Shown here: positions 33,994-43,036 of the stretch, piece after piece
Layout: each line of letters opens with the position of its first letter
Numbering within the stretch: position 1 is the first letter of the stretch
Source: Cutibacterium porci
GTDB lineage: Bacteria; Actinomycetota; Actinomycetes; Propionibacteriales; Propionibacteriaceae
DNA: 64,000 nt
Direction of reading: 5' to 3'
Assembly (NCBI RefSeq): GCF_009696315.1
Contig: NZ_VUMG01000001.1
Location: 558,001-622,000 of the forward strand
The notes under the pieces: generated by a model
Database searches by the model: none
The model's input: the letters and a program-made list of their open reading frames with translations, nothing else
What the model was told of the DNA's origin: nothing
Position numbers and translations under genes: made by a program

Positions 33994-34410
33994 TCATCGT
34001 GCCCAGAAAGTAGCGCAGTCTTTCTTTGCGTCGATTGCGTGATCGAGCATGTCGCTGATTAAGGGCCACGGGGCTGGCTGATCCCACTTTACCTGCCACA
34101 TTTTCTTTGATCGGGTGTAGCCCGCATCCACGATGCGCTCAGTGAAGGTATCAAGGGTTGCCGCTTCGAAAGCCAAGGCGAGGTGCTTGGCTGAGGCGCT
34201 CCAGCTGGCGATGAAGGAACCGTGATCGGTGAGCATCGGCATATTCCACTTCCACACTAGAACGAGGCTGGGGTGGGTGCGCAGAGCCTCGTTGAGGAGC
34301 GTGGAGACGCGCTGGCGGTTGGAGTCTGAGGGGATTGCCATGAGCCAGGCATCAATGCGATCGGCGTCCTCTGGCGGTGTGGCGTGAGCTATGGCGCGGT
34401 CGAGGGTCAT
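33994..34410 (-). CDS. DUF1801 / YdhG-like protein
   Basis: The protein contains MPMLTDHGSFIASWSASAKHLALAFEA, the region conserved in the YdhG/DUF1801 group (frataxin-like fold). The function is not established; some members are suggested to handle iron. It is a single 138-residue domain. The 160 bp before it hold only a 9-bp hairpin at 33912-33940. Confidence 0.8.
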   Translation of the reverse strand: MTLDRAIAHATPPEDADRIDAWLMAIPSDSNRQRVSTLLNEALRTHPSLVLVWKWNMPMLTDHGSFIASWSASAKHLALAFEAATLDTFTERIVDAGYTRSKKMWQVKWDQPAPWPLISDMLDHAIDAKKDCATFWAR

Positions 34411-34473
34411 GGTGGTCTTTTCTGCTAGTAAGGATGTGATTCGGCAAGTAGGGCTCGGGCGCGGGCCCGACGG

Positions 34474-35238
34474 CTATCTGTGTGGATTCTGCGAGTTCTC
34501 GGCGTTTCCTTCCTGGCCGTCGTCGCGGTCATGCAGTTTTTCTGCACGGCGTGCAGCCCGCACGCGCAACAGCTTTTGTACCTGGGAGGACGACAACTGC
34601 AAGGTCCACTCCGAGTTTTGAGGAAGCACCCAGCGGCGTCGATGTGCTAAAGCTGTGAATCCCAATCCAACGAGGGTCGCCAGCACCATCCCAAAGGACC
34701 CAAAACCGCACTTGTGTGCCACAACCATGACGACAGCCGATGCCAGTGCCGGAGTTGCATAGAGATGGTTGCCGCCGAAGACTTGCGGGACGTTCCCAGC
34801 GCAAACGTCACGAATCATCCCGCCACCGACGGCTGTCATCAGTCCCAGCAACAAGGCCGGAATGATCCCGAAGCCTGCGGTAAGGGTCTTGAGCGCGCCG
34901 GTGGCTGCCCAACATCCCAGCACCGTGCCGTCGGCGAGAATGAGCGCAATGCGCCAGGGGCGGGAATCCAGTTTCCACAGCATCGCAATGCCGGCCCCAG
35001 CGAGGGCGACCGTCAGGTAGCGGGGATCGGTGAGGGCTACTGGGGGAGCAGCTCCCAACAGGATGTCGCGGACCATTCCTCCACCCAGGGCACTTGTGAT
35101 TGCTAATACACAGAAACCCACAGCGTCGAAGCGCTTGATACGGGCCAGTCGGCCTCCCAGAATTCCGTTGAGAAGCACACCGGTCAGATCAATGGCGCGA
35201 AAGGTTTCGGGCACCAGGGCGTTGAATTGGGAGAGCAT
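34474..35238 (-). CDS. trimeric intracellular cation (TRIC) channel family protein
   Basis: Two repeated three-helix units carry the matching motifs SALGGGMVRDILLGAAPP and TAVGGGMIRDVCAGNVPQVF, the signature of the YicG/UPF0126 (TRIC) family. Seven membrane segments are predicted. The C-terminus is a charged cytoplasmic tail. Bacterial TRIC proteins conduct monovalent cations. No operon partner is evident. Confidence 0.9.
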   Translation of the reverse strand: MLSQFNALVPETFRAIDLTGVLLNGILGGRLARIKRFDAVGFCVLAITSALGGGMVRDILLGAAPPVALTDPRYLTVALAGAGIAMLWKLDSRPWRIALILADGTVLGCWAATGALKTLTAGFGIIPALLLGLMTAVGGGMIRDVCAGNVPQVFGGNHLYATPALASAVVMVVAHKCGFGSFGMVLATLVGLGFTALAHRRRWVLPQNSEWTLQLSSSQVQKLLRVRAARRAEKLHDRDDGQEGNAENSQNPHR

Positions 35239-35431
35239 CGCCTACAAAGTACCCCAAGCACTCGCTCAATCCAGACTTGCGACCGCTCGTCCAAGACGGC
35301 CGAACCTGTGTATATAGACAGGGGCGGCGCGTAACGCCTCAGGACCGCCAGGTACGATCGAGGCACCACGATTCATACGGTCACGGCCTGGCTGTCCGGT
35401 TTGGCCATCCAGCGGAATTGCAGGGGGACGC

Positions 35432-36781
35432 ATGTACGACAGCATCATCATCGGCGCAGGTCTTGCTGGCCTGATGGCCGCCGAAGAACTCGCATCCGCA
35501 GGACGTTCGGTGGTGGTCTTGGAGGCTCGCTCCCGAGTGGGCGGGCGCCTCGAGAACGCCGAATTGTCCGATGGCCAGGTCGTCGAGATGGGCGGTCAAT
35601 GGGTCGGCGAAGGGCACGAGGAGCTTCGTTCCCTCATATCTTCCCAAGGGTTAGAGCTGATCGATGCCACTGACGGTGACGTCATCGTCAAGGCCCGGGG
35701 CAAGGTCTCTCACGTCACTAATTCGTCCAAGCCGTCTGCTCATTCCCTCAGCCCCTTCGAATTGTCTGACCTTGGTCAGGGTTTGTTGAGGTTCCGTCGG
35801 CTGGCTGACCGTGTTGCCAATAACCAGAGCTGGGCGGCTGCCAATGCTACTTGGCTCAATCAGACGCTGAGCCAATGGACGACGTCGAACGTGCGTACTG
35901 ACGCTGGCCGCAACTACATCGCAAACCTCATCCGCCGAGCCTTCAACGTTTCTCCAGACGACACCACCCTTCTCGACGGTTTGGCTAAGGCTAACGCCGG
36001 TGTCGACTTAGAGTCCCTCGTCGCTGTTAACGGTGACCTCAAGCAGCAGCGTGTCAAGGGTGGGATCGTGCAAGTTGCCTGCAACCTCGCCGCGCATCTT
36101 GGCGACGATTTGAAGCTCTCCAGCCCGGTTCGATCTGTCCAGAGCGACGACGATGGCGTCACCGTCACCACGACTGAAGGCGTGCAGTACCAGGGACGCA
36201 GCGTTATCGTCACCGTGCCACCGCAGTTGCTCAAGGACATCGAGTTCGAGCCAGCACTTCCGGCCGAACGTCTCGACATGGCCGCCCGGGTCCCGGTTGG
36301 CAACGTCATCAAGGCCTTCCTCGTCTACGACAGCCCGTGGTGGCGTTCCTCTGGTGCTTCGGGCCAGATGGGTGCTGACGAGGGCGCTGTCCGCGTCATT
36401 TTCGATACCTCCGATGATGAGACCGGCAGGGGAATCCTTATGGGCTTCTTCGAGGGTGCCGAGGCTTCTGGTTACGGGAAACGTTCGATCGGTTTGCGTC
36501 AACGCGCCTTCGAGGAGGTCGTCGAGTCGGCCTTCGGACAGGCCCCGAGTTCGCCAATCGAGTACCTTGACCGTGACTGGCTCGCTGAGCGCTACACCGG
36601 CGGATGCCACGGAGCCCACTTCGCTCCCAGTGTGTGGACGACGGCAGGACCGATCCTTGCCGAGCCGCTGGGCCGAGTACTGTTCGCCGGGGCGGAGTAC
36701 GCCTCGTCTTTTAACGGCTACATGGAAGGCGCGTTGCGTGCGGGTGCCCGTGCTGCCCAAGAGGCCGTCGACCTGCTCTAA
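35432..36781 (+). CDS. flavin monoamine oxidase family protein
   Basis: The N-terminus is a dinucleotide-binding fold (IIIGAGLAGLMAAEELASAG, then VLEARSRVGGR). C-terminal LFAGAEYASSFNGYMEGAL closes the FAD site as in amine oxidases, and WVGEGHEELRSL matches the family. The substrate could be tyramine, putrescine or a similar amine. The 449-residue length fits. No secretion signal. The gene has a GGGGG-containing upstream stretch but no clear strong ribosome-binding site at other starts. Confidence 0.9.
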   Translation: MYDSIIIGAGLAGLMAAEELASAGRSVVVLEARSRVGGRLENAELSDGQVVEMGGQWVGEGHEELRSLISSQGLELIDATDGDVIVKARGKVSHVTNSSKPSAHSLSPFELSDLGQGLLRFRRLADRVANNQSWAAANATWLNQTLSQWTTSNVRTDAGRNYIANLIRRAFNVSPDDTTLLDGLAKANAGVDLESLVAVNGDLKQQRVKGGIVQVACNLAAHLGDDLKLSSPVRSVQSDDDGVTVTTTEGVQYQGRSVIVTVPPQLLKDIEFEPALPAERLDMAARVPVGNVIKAFLVYDSPWWRSSGASGQMGADEGAVRVIFDTSDDETGRGILMGFFEGAEASGYGKRSIGLRQRAFEEVVESAFGQAPSSPIEYLDRDWLAERYTGGCHGAHFAPSVWTTAGPILAEPLGRVLFAGAEYASSFNGYMEGALRAGARAAQEAVDLL

Positions 36782-36893
36782 CCCCAGTGACTTCGGCGGC
36801 GAACCGCGCCACGAGAACGGGTGTCGAGTCGGAAGGCCCGGTGAATGCCCGCTATCTGCCGATCACGGCACATGACGATCGTTAGGTCGGCCC

Positions 36894-37232
36894 TCATACG
36901 GCGGCGGGACCTCGCTCTCCGGTGCGGATCCGAATGACGTCCTCGACGTTGGTAGCCCACACCTTCCCATCACCGATCTCTCCGGTTCGCGCTGCGTCGC
37001 AGATCGTCTGGACGACGTGCTCGAGCTCTTCGTCAGGGCACAGCACCTCAAGGCGAACCTTCTCAAGGAAGTCGATGGTGAACTCTGCGCCGCGGTAGAC
37101 CTCCGTGTGACCTTTCTGATGAGCGAACCCGGCGGCCTCTGAGATCGTCAGTCCTGCAACTCCGGCCTGGGCGAGCGCGAGACGGACGGCGTCAAGAGCT
37201 GACGGTTGGATGATGGCGGTGACGAGTTTCAT
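36894..37232 (-). CDS. glnK: PII nitrogen regulatory protein, Phe in place of Tyr51
   Basis: It is a 112-residue PII protein. The B-loop (GEIGDGKVW) and the C-loop region (IRIRTGERG) are conserved. The T-loop reads GHTEVYRGAEFTIDF, so Tyr46 is present, but residue 51, which is Tyr in canonical GlnB/GlnK and is uridylylated or adenylylated, is Phe (codon TTC at 37080-37082 on the minus strand). It overlaps the amt stop by 4 bp, the common amt-glnK arrangement in which PII plugs the ammonium channel. No glnD gene follows, and neither does any other modifier. Confidence 0.95.
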   Translation of the reverse strand: MKLVTAIIQPSALDAVRLALAQAGVAGLTISEAAGFAHQKGHTEVYRGAEFTIDFLEKVRLEVLCPDEELEHVVQTICDAARTGEIGDGKVWATNVEDVIRIRTGERGPAAV

Positions 37233-38629
37233 GCCGGGACCTCTTCTTTCGTGGTGACTTCCGTGGTGGCGACGCGGCGAGCGTCGTGAGTTGGGTGATC
37301 GTCACCGCGAAGGGTGTCTTCGCGGTGAGTGTGGGCTCGCGGCAGCACCAAGGAGGAGTAGCGGACGCTGGAGAAGTCATACCCGGATTCGGCGTGCTCA
37401 GCGAGGTCGATGCCGCGCAGCTCCTCAACGGTGGAGATGCGGATGCCCATGGTCTTCTTCATAACCAGGCCGATGACTCCACTGACGATAAAGGAATAGG
37501 CCATCATTGCCAGCGCGCAGATAACCTGTACGCCCAACAGTTTGCCGCTGCCGCCCAGGAAGAGCCCGGCCCCATTGGCGTCGAGGGACGCAGAGGCCCC
37601 CTCAGCCATGGCGCGTGGGTCACCGAGGAATCCGATGAGGACGGTACCCAGGAAACCTCCCACCATGTGGACGCCGACGACGTCGAGGGAGTCGTCATAG
37701 CCGAAGCGGTATTTGAGACTGACAGCCAGGGCGCACACCGCGCCGCAGACGACGCCGATGATGACGGCTCCCCACGCAGAAACCGAGGCGCAGGCTGGGG
37801 TGATGCCGACCAGACCCGCGACGATACCTGACGCGGCACCGAGAGTAGTGGGTTGACCGTCGCGGATGCGCTCGACGCTGATCCACGCGAGCATGGCAGC
37901 GGCAGGGGCAGCCAGGGTGTTGACCCACGCTAGTCCGGCGGTGTCGCTGGCTGTCAGCGCTGATCCGGCGTTGAACCCGAACCAGCCGAACCACAGACCA
38001 CCCGCACCGAGCATGACAAGGGTCGTGTTATGCGGACGCATCGGCTTGGATCCGAATCCAACCCGCGGACCGAGGAGGAGCGCCAGGGCAAGAGCTGACG
38101 CTCCGGCATTGATATGGATTGCGGTGCCACCGGCGAAATCGACGGCATGCATCGTGTTGAGGATCCAGCCAGTGCCAAACACCCAGTTGGCGGCCGGGAA
38201 ATACACCAGCAGCCCCCACACGATGGTAAAGACAACCCAGGCCGAGAACTTCATACGGTCTGCGACGGCGCCGCTCACCAAAGCCGTTGCGATAATGGCG
38301 AAGGCAGATTGAAAGGCGACGAAGACGAAACCGGGGATGGTGCCTACCTCGGCACCCATCACTGAGTGGAGCCCGAAGTATTGGGCGGGGTTGCCGATGA
38401 GGCCTCCCCATTGCGCGTCACCGAAAGCCATCGAATAGCCACAGATAACCCACAGCACCCCGATGGTTCCCATTGCGACCACGTTCATCATGAGCATGTT
38501 GAGCACGCCCTTAGCCCGCACCATTCCTCCGTAAAAGAAGGCCAGCATTGGTGTCATGAAGAGCACCAGGGATGCGCTCGCAAGTACCCAGGCGGTGTCG
38601 CCGGCGTTGATTTCAAGCAGTGGTGTCAT
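37229..38629 (-). CDS. amt: ammonium transporter
   Basis: Eleven membrane helices with Amt signatures, including YGGMVRAKGVLNML, DFAGGTAIHINAGASALALAL and GAGGLWFGWFGFNAGS. The C-terminus extends about 60 residues past the last helix. It conducts ammonium into the cell and is the expected partner of the overlapping PII gene. The 466-residue length is normal. The start is ATG 38629. The divergent gene begins 170 bp away. Confidence 0.96.
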   Translation of the reverse strand: MTPLLEINAGDTAWVLASASLVLFMTPMLAFFYGGMVRAKGVLNMLMMNVVAMGTIGVLWVICGYSMAFGDAQWGGLIGNPAQYFGLHSVMGAEVGTIPGFVFVAFQSAFAIIATALVSGAVADRMKFSAWVVFTIVWGLLVYFPAANWVFGTGWILNTMHAVDFAGGTAIHINAGASALALALLLGPRVGFGSKPMRPHNTTLVMLGAGGLWFGWFGFNAGSALTASDTAGLAWVNTLAAPAAAMLAWISVERIRDGQPTTLGAASGIVAGLVGITPACASVSAWGAVIIGVVCGAVCALAVSLKYRFGYDDSLDVVGVHMVGGFLGTVLIGFLGDPRAMAEGASASLDANGAGLFLGGSGKLLGVQVICALAMMAYSFIVSGVIGLVMKKTMGIRISTVEELRGIDLAEHAESGYDFSSVRYSSLVLPRAHTHREDTLRGDDHPTHDARRVATTEVTTKEEVPA

Positions 38630-38798
38630 GCGTTAATCGTTAACCGGTTGCGTTGCGCAACCGTGTGGTCGGCGTTACTGATGTGTGAAGAATGACCGCG
38701 TTATGTGACGACGGTGTTACGTCGCCAGCGGCACCATGACAGGGATCGTTTGGCAAGATGCCATATCCTTGAGCAGTTAGGAACGGACGGAGATGAGA

Positions 38799-39770
38799 AT
38801 GTTTTGTGCGCGATGCGGCACCCAGGTGGGTGCGCACGATGAAGTCTGCCGCCAATGTGGGCTCGATTTGCACTTGCCTGGGGCCGTGCGCATGACTAAT
38901 CCGGCGTCCTATGACCAGACACGTATTTTGCAGCCGAGGAGTGGGGAAAATGCTCCGACGCGGGAGATCCCGCGGTTGCACACCCCCTCAACGGATCGGC
39001 AGGATTTCGTGCCAACCCAGCCGTGGCAGACCCGAGACTCGACGCCAACCCAGCAGTGGCCTCCACGAGAGCAGTATCGGGATACTGGCAGCTCCCAGAT
39101 GCCCGACGATTGGTTCCGTGACCCAGAGGCCGAGCGCACGCGGGAGATGGATGCTACTCCTGATAATCCCGTCTTCATTCCCCCGCCACCGCCATCGACG
39201 CCAGCAGCGGCGTCCTCGCCGCCACCTCCAGATGACTTGTCACGCTACCGCAAGGTGCTGATCGGCTTGGTGCTCGGCTTGTTGGTGCTCGTCGTTATCG
39301 GTGCTGTGCTGCTTTTCGCCGGCGGTCCCAGGCATTCGGGTGATGAACCTGCCGCGGTTGCCACTGCGTCAACGAGCTCACAGCCCACGCAGTCTGTCCC
39401 GGAGGATCCGGGTGCTACCTCGATTGACGCCACTCCGAGTTTCTTGGCCTCCTCGACCCCGTCACCGAGCGCAACGCCATCGAGTTCATTTCGACCGTCG
39501 GCGTCTCCCACGTTGAGTGCTAGCCAGGCGGTCGGCAAGCTGCCTGACGGTGACACCGTCTGTTCGTCGTCGGTCGGTGCGGTCGGCTCGACATCGTGCC
39601 CATTTGCCCTCCAGGTCGCTGACGCGGTCCCGGCAGGTGCCCAAGGCGACTTTGAGGTGCAGGCGTACAGTCCGGTGACTGGCAAGACGTACACCATGTC
39701 GTGTTCGACACGGGAGAGCTACATCACTTGCACCGGTGGGGTCGCAGCTGAGGTTCACATTTTGCGCTGA
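38799..39770 (+). CDS. zinc-ribbon membrane protein with proline-rich linker
   Basis: The N-terminus is a zinc ribbon (CARCG...CRQCG). A Pro/Gln/Arg-rich segment follows, then one membrane helix (about residues 150-172) and an extracellular Ser/Thr/Pro-rich stalk. The C-terminal 80 residues form a small domain with paired cysteines (DTVCSSS, TSCPF, SCSTRE, TCTGG). This topology suggests a membrane-anchored surface sensor or structural protein. GGACGGAG lies 6 nt before ATG 38799. Function unknown. Confidence 0.7.
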   Translation: MFCARCGTQVGAHDEVCRQCGLDLHLPGAVRMTNPASYDQTRILQPRSGENAPTREIPRLHTPSTDRQDFVPTQPWQTRDSTPTQQWPPREQYRDTGSSQMPDDWFRDPEAERTREMDATPDNPVFIPPPPPSTPAAASSPPPPDDLSRYRKVLIGLVLGLLVLVVIGAVLLFAGGPRHSGDEPAAVATASTSSQPTQSVPEDPGATSIDATPSFLASSTPSPSATPSSSFRPSASPTLSASQAVGKLPDGDTVCSSSVGAVGSTSCPFALQVADAVPAGAQGDFEVQAYSPVTGKTYTMSCSTRESYITCTGGVAAEVHILR

Positions 39771-39774
39771 GGAC

Positions 39775-40260
39775 TCACATCGGTCGCTGGATGCCCACAA
39801 GCCTCACCTTGTCAAAGTACTCGTCAGTGAGGTCAGCCCACTCGCCGTCAACCTCGACCTCGGTAAGGGTGGCGGGCGGATACCAGCAGCCGACTTCGTC
39901 CTCGGCTCCACCCATGGCGGCAAGCTGTGCGGCAAGTCCGGGGATCGTCGGGGCATGGGCGATGACAAGCATATTGTCGACGTCGTCACTGATTTCTCCG
40001 ATGCGCTGACGCATGGTGTCGGTGCCGCAGTAGTAGAGGGCTCGCATGAATTCCACGGGGCAATCGAGGTGCAGGCAGTCCCACGTCTGGCGTGTGCGTA
40101 GGGCGTCGGAAACGAGAGCGTGCCCAACATTGCGCAAGGCCAAACGCATGCCGACCTCGCGGGCTTGACGACGACCGACGTCGGTGAGCGGACGCTCCCG
40201 GTCTCCACCTGGGGCGTGTGATGCCGGCTGTGCGTGTCTCATAAGGAACAAGGTGTGCAT
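39775..40260 (-). CDS. SixA-type phosphohistidine phosphatase
   Basis: The catalytic motif LMRHAQP is at the N-terminus, with the second histidine in VIAHAPTIPG. The compact 161-residue form without additional insertion is the SixA type, which removes phosphate from His in signalling proteins. The start ATG 40260 puts the RHG-like motif at residue 6, as usual. Convergent with the zinc-ribbon gene; the 4-bp gap leaves no room for a separate terminator. Confidence 0.88.
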   Translation of the reverse strand: MHTLFLMRHAQPASHAPGGDRERPLTDVGRRQAREVGMRLALRNVGHALVSDALRTRQTWDCLHLDCPVEFMRALYYCGTDTMRQRIGEISDDVDNMLVIAHAPTIPGLAAQLAAMGGAEDEVGCWYPPATLTEVEVDGEWADLTDEYFDKVRLVGIQRPM

Positions 40261-40295
40261 GGACCCATCGTTGCACCTTGTGACTGCCAAAGTCT

Positions 40296-40310
40296 TACGA
40301 TGTTCACATG
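40296..40310 (+). promoter_or_regulatory. probable leaderless promoter of the acetyl esterase gene
   Basis: TACGAT (40296-40301) lies six bases before ATG 40308, and TTGCAC (40271-40276) could be the -35. No ribosome-binding site is present. Confidence 0.4.
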
Positions 40311-41297
40311 CCACTGACGGATATGGATATCGATGAGGCGCGCAATTACCGCCCGAACGTCCCTGAGCCCGAAGATTTCGACTCTTTTTGGGCCGAGACC
40401 CTCGACGAGCATGCTGGCATTCGCCACGATCTGACGGCGGAGCCTTTCGATAACCGTCAGGCTCTCATAGACACCTGGGACCTGTCGTGGACGGGGTATC
40501 AGGGCTCTCGGGTGAGGGGGTGGCTCCATGCTCCAGCCGGCGTCAAGGGCCCATTACCCCTTGTCATCGAGTTTGTTGGGTACTCAGGTTCTCGTGGAGT
40601 GCCGATTGGATCGGCCTTCGCTGCGGCTGGTTATGCCCATATCATCGTCGATCCGCGTGGTCAGGGTTGGGGCCATCCCACCTTGACGGAAAACTGTCCG
40701 GACTCCCACGATGGGTCCGGCGCCCCCGGATTCATGACCCACTCTCTGTCTGATCCCCACGGTCACTATTACCGCCGGCTATTTGTCGACGATTTCCGGT
40801 GTCTTCAGGCTGCCCGAGAAATGGAACTCATTGATCCCACCAAGATTGTTGTTCTGGGTCATTCTCAGGGTGGCGGCCAAGCTATAGCGGTATCTGGGCT
40901 GGCGGCGATGCGCGGCATCAAATTGGCTGGGGCTTTCGTCGACGCGCCGTTCCTGTGCCATATCAGGCGCAGCTGCAACATCGCTATGGAAGGCCCATAC
41001 CTGGAGGTCGTCCGATATTTGAATGCTCACCCGTCGTTGTGTGCCCATGCGTTCAAGACTCTTGGGCATTTCGACGGCCTTCATTTTGCCCGCCGGGCTC
41101 GTACCGCTAGTTGGTTCTCGGTCGGGATGATGGACCAAGTTGTACCACCGTCGTCAGTATGGGCGGCGTACAACGCATGGGGCGACGGCATGGTCGCTGA
41201 CAAACAAATTGTCGCCTATCCCTTCGCTGGCCATGCCGCTGGAGAAGACGTCCAGCTGTGGAACCAGCTCGGGGTCATGGCCCAGCTGTTTTCGTGA
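40308..41297 (+). CDS. acetyl xylan esterase / cephalosporin-C deacetylase family (CE7) hydrolase
   Basis: The protein has the CE7 layout: an N-terminal RPNVPEPEDFDSFWAET segment, the RGQGWG motif (VDPRGQGWGHPT), the nucleophile GHSQGGGQA and a C-terminal PFAGHA histidine. CE7 enzymes remove acetyl groups from small oligosaccharides. The cytoplasmic location and the role in using acetylated sugars are inferred. Length 329 residues, typical of the family. Confidence 0.9.
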   Translation: MPLTDMDIDEARNYRPNVPEPEDFDSFWAETLDEHAGIRHDLTAEPFDNRQALIDTWDLSWTGYQGSRVRGWLHAPAGVKGPLPLVIEFVGYSGSRGVPIGSAFAAAGYAHIIVDPRGQGWGHPTLTENCPDSHDGSGAPGFMTHSLSDPHGHYYRRLFVDDFRCLQAAREMELIDPTKIVVLGHSQGGGQAIAVSGLAAMRGIKLAGAFVDAPFLCHIRRSCNIAMEGPYLEVVRYLNAHPSLCAHAFKTLGHFDGLHFARRARTASWFSVGMMDQVVPPSSVWAAYNAWGDGMVADKQIVAYPFAGHAAGEDVQLWNQLGVMAQLFS

Positions 41298-41309
41298 CGG
41301 GTCGTCAGC

Positions 41310-42332
41310 TCACGCTTTGATGGCGACGATGAGGTCCCGGCGGATGGAAGAGTCGACTCGGTGACTGAACTGATGCCACATATCGTCGTCAAGGGGTGTG
41401 AGCCCAGCGGCGCACAGAAGTGCCGTGAGGTGTTCCCGCGACAATCCCAGCGTGTTCCACGACATACCTAGTGCGCCACCGTGACGCAGTTGACCGGCCC
41501 ATACCGGGATGGCCTCTCGCAGCAGGTCGGTGGGGGAGCGACGCCGCGACGTGCCGCTGTGGGCACCGTGCACGACTCCGTAAGGGGCGTCAGTGACGAT
41601 GGCATCGAAGGTTTTGCGTCCCCATAACGCTGCGGAATCGACGGCGTCACCAGTGAAAACGCCCATAGTCAACGGCTCAGCGTGTGGTAGGCGCACTTCA
41701 GCGTCAAATCGTTTGCCAAGGGACTGGCCGTTACGCCGCACTGGATGAGTGCCGCAGCTGTGCTTAAGGCGTTTGCGACGCAGCCATGTGGTGACGTGGG
41801 CGGCGAGTGCCTCGACTGCTTTGGGGTCTTGCTCGACGCCAAAGCCGTTGTGCCCGGCCCGCCACGCGCATTCAACAGTGGTGCCGCGCCCAGCCAGCGG
41901 ATCGAGGATAGCCAGCCTCTGGCCCTCGTCGCGGCGGGCTGCGCAGCGGCCCTCCAGATTGGCGACAGTGAGGTTGAGCAGTAGCCGGGTGAACTGTTCG
42001 TTGGTTTTCCCCCGGTACTTCGGGATGGTGACGAGGTCTTCGTCCATGACGTCAACCTGCGGCATCGCGAGGGGCGCTAGCAGGTCGTCGCGGTATTCGA
42101 AACACGCTAGAGCCGCTGAGGATCGCGCCACCGCAGCCAAGTCCGTCGGCTGAAGGGGAGCATCGCTGTGAACCGATAAGTATTCGACCCCTGCCACAGT
42201 CACCGGGGTGACTGACGCGACGTTCGGGCAGGTGAGGGACAGTTCTGCCGCACACAACCGTCCTGCCTGCCCGGCATAGACGTGATTTGCCGCAGGAGCG
42301 AGCAGGACGAGGGATGTGGCCATGAACGACAT
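41310..42332 (-). CDS. SAM-dependent methyltransferase, TRM11/UPF0020-like
   Basis: The C-terminal domain carries the SAM motif DPLAGRGTTVECAWR and the catalytic (D/N)PPY-like TDAPYG. This arrangement is found in the N2-guanosine tRNA/rRNA methyltransferase group (TRM11, RlmL-type), though DAPYG is an atypical motif. The first 130 residues look like a family-specific accessory domain. The substrate is unknown. The start is not certain: ATG 42332, 42323 or 42356 are all possible and none has a clear ribosome-binding site. Confidence 0.7.
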   Translation of the reverse strand: MSFMATSLVLLAPAANHVYAGQAGRLCAAELSLTCPNVASVTPVTVAGVEYLSVHSDAPLQPTDLAAVARSSAALACFEYRDDLLAPLAMPQVDVMDEDLVTIPKYRGKTNEQFTRLLLNLTVANLEGRCAARRDEGQRLAILDPLAGRGTTVECAWRAGHNGFGVEQDPKAVEALAAHVTTWLRRKRLKHSCGTHPVRRNGQSLGKRFDAEVRLPHAEPLTMGVFTGDAVDSAALWGRKTFDAIVTDAPYGVVHGAHSGTSRRRSPTDLLREAIPVWAGQLRHGGALGMSWNTLGLSREHLTALLCAAGLTPLDDDMWHQFSHRVDSSIRRDLIVAIKA

Positions 42333-42410
42333 TGTGTCATGGACGGCATTCGGCAACCGATGCGATTGTCGAATGCCGCCACGGGGTAAGGGGCTCAGGC
42401 TGAAAGGGGC

Positions 42411-42965
42411 TCAGGCGGTGTGTGGGTTCTCGTAGGAGGTACCCTTGGCGCGCTCGAAGGAAGCCTTGATCTCGGCCTCAGCTTCGTCGCGGCCGGTCCA
42501 GGTGGCTCCCTCGACTGATTTTCCGGGCTCCAGGTCCTTGTAGACGGTGAAGAAGTGCTCGATTTCCATGAGGGTCATGGTGCCAACATCGTCAAGGTCG
42601 ATGAGACCGGCACGGCGCGGGTCATCGGCGGGCACACACAGCACCTTGTCGTCGCCGCCCATCTCGTCTTGCATCTGGAACATAGCCAGTGCGCGGCATT
42701 CAATGAGGCAGCCGGGAAAAGTGGGCTCAGGTAGCAAAACGAGGGCGTCCAATGGGTCGCCGTCTTCGCCGAGAGTGCCCTCAATATATCCGTAGTCATA
42801 GGGGTACTGGGTAGAGGTAAACAACGTACGATCGAGGCGGATGCGACCGGTCTCATGGTCCATCTCGTACTTGTTCTTGTTGCCACGTGGAATCTCGATC
42901 GTCACATCAAAATGCAAGCTCTCAGGCTGTTCTCCCTGGAATGGATTGGTGAAATCGTCGGTCAC
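42411..42965 (-). CDS. ppa: inorganic pyrophosphatase (family I)
   Basis: The family I signature DGDPLDALV and the metal-binding [11 protein letters not shown] block are present. It hydrolyses pyrophosphate released by biosynthesis. GTG 42965 is preferred, because AGAGGGG lies 6 nt upstream and the protein then has the normal 184 residues; a longer ORF from 43043 is not supported. Divergent from dacB (about 70 bp). Confidence 0.96.
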   Translation of the reverse strand: MTDDFTNPFQGEQPESLHFDVTIEIPRGNKNKYEMDHETGRIRLDRTLFTSTQYPYDYGYIEGTLGEDGDPLDALVLLPEPTFPGCLIECRALAMFQMQDEMGGDDKVLCVPADDPRRAGLIDLDDVGTMTLMEIEHFFTVYKDLEPGKSVEGATWTGRDEAEAEIKASFERAKGTSYENPHTA

Positions 42966-43036
42966 GAGGAGCCCCTCTTGTTGTAATGGACACGGTTGAT
43001 GATCGACACTGTATCCGTTTGCAGGAAGGATTTTTC

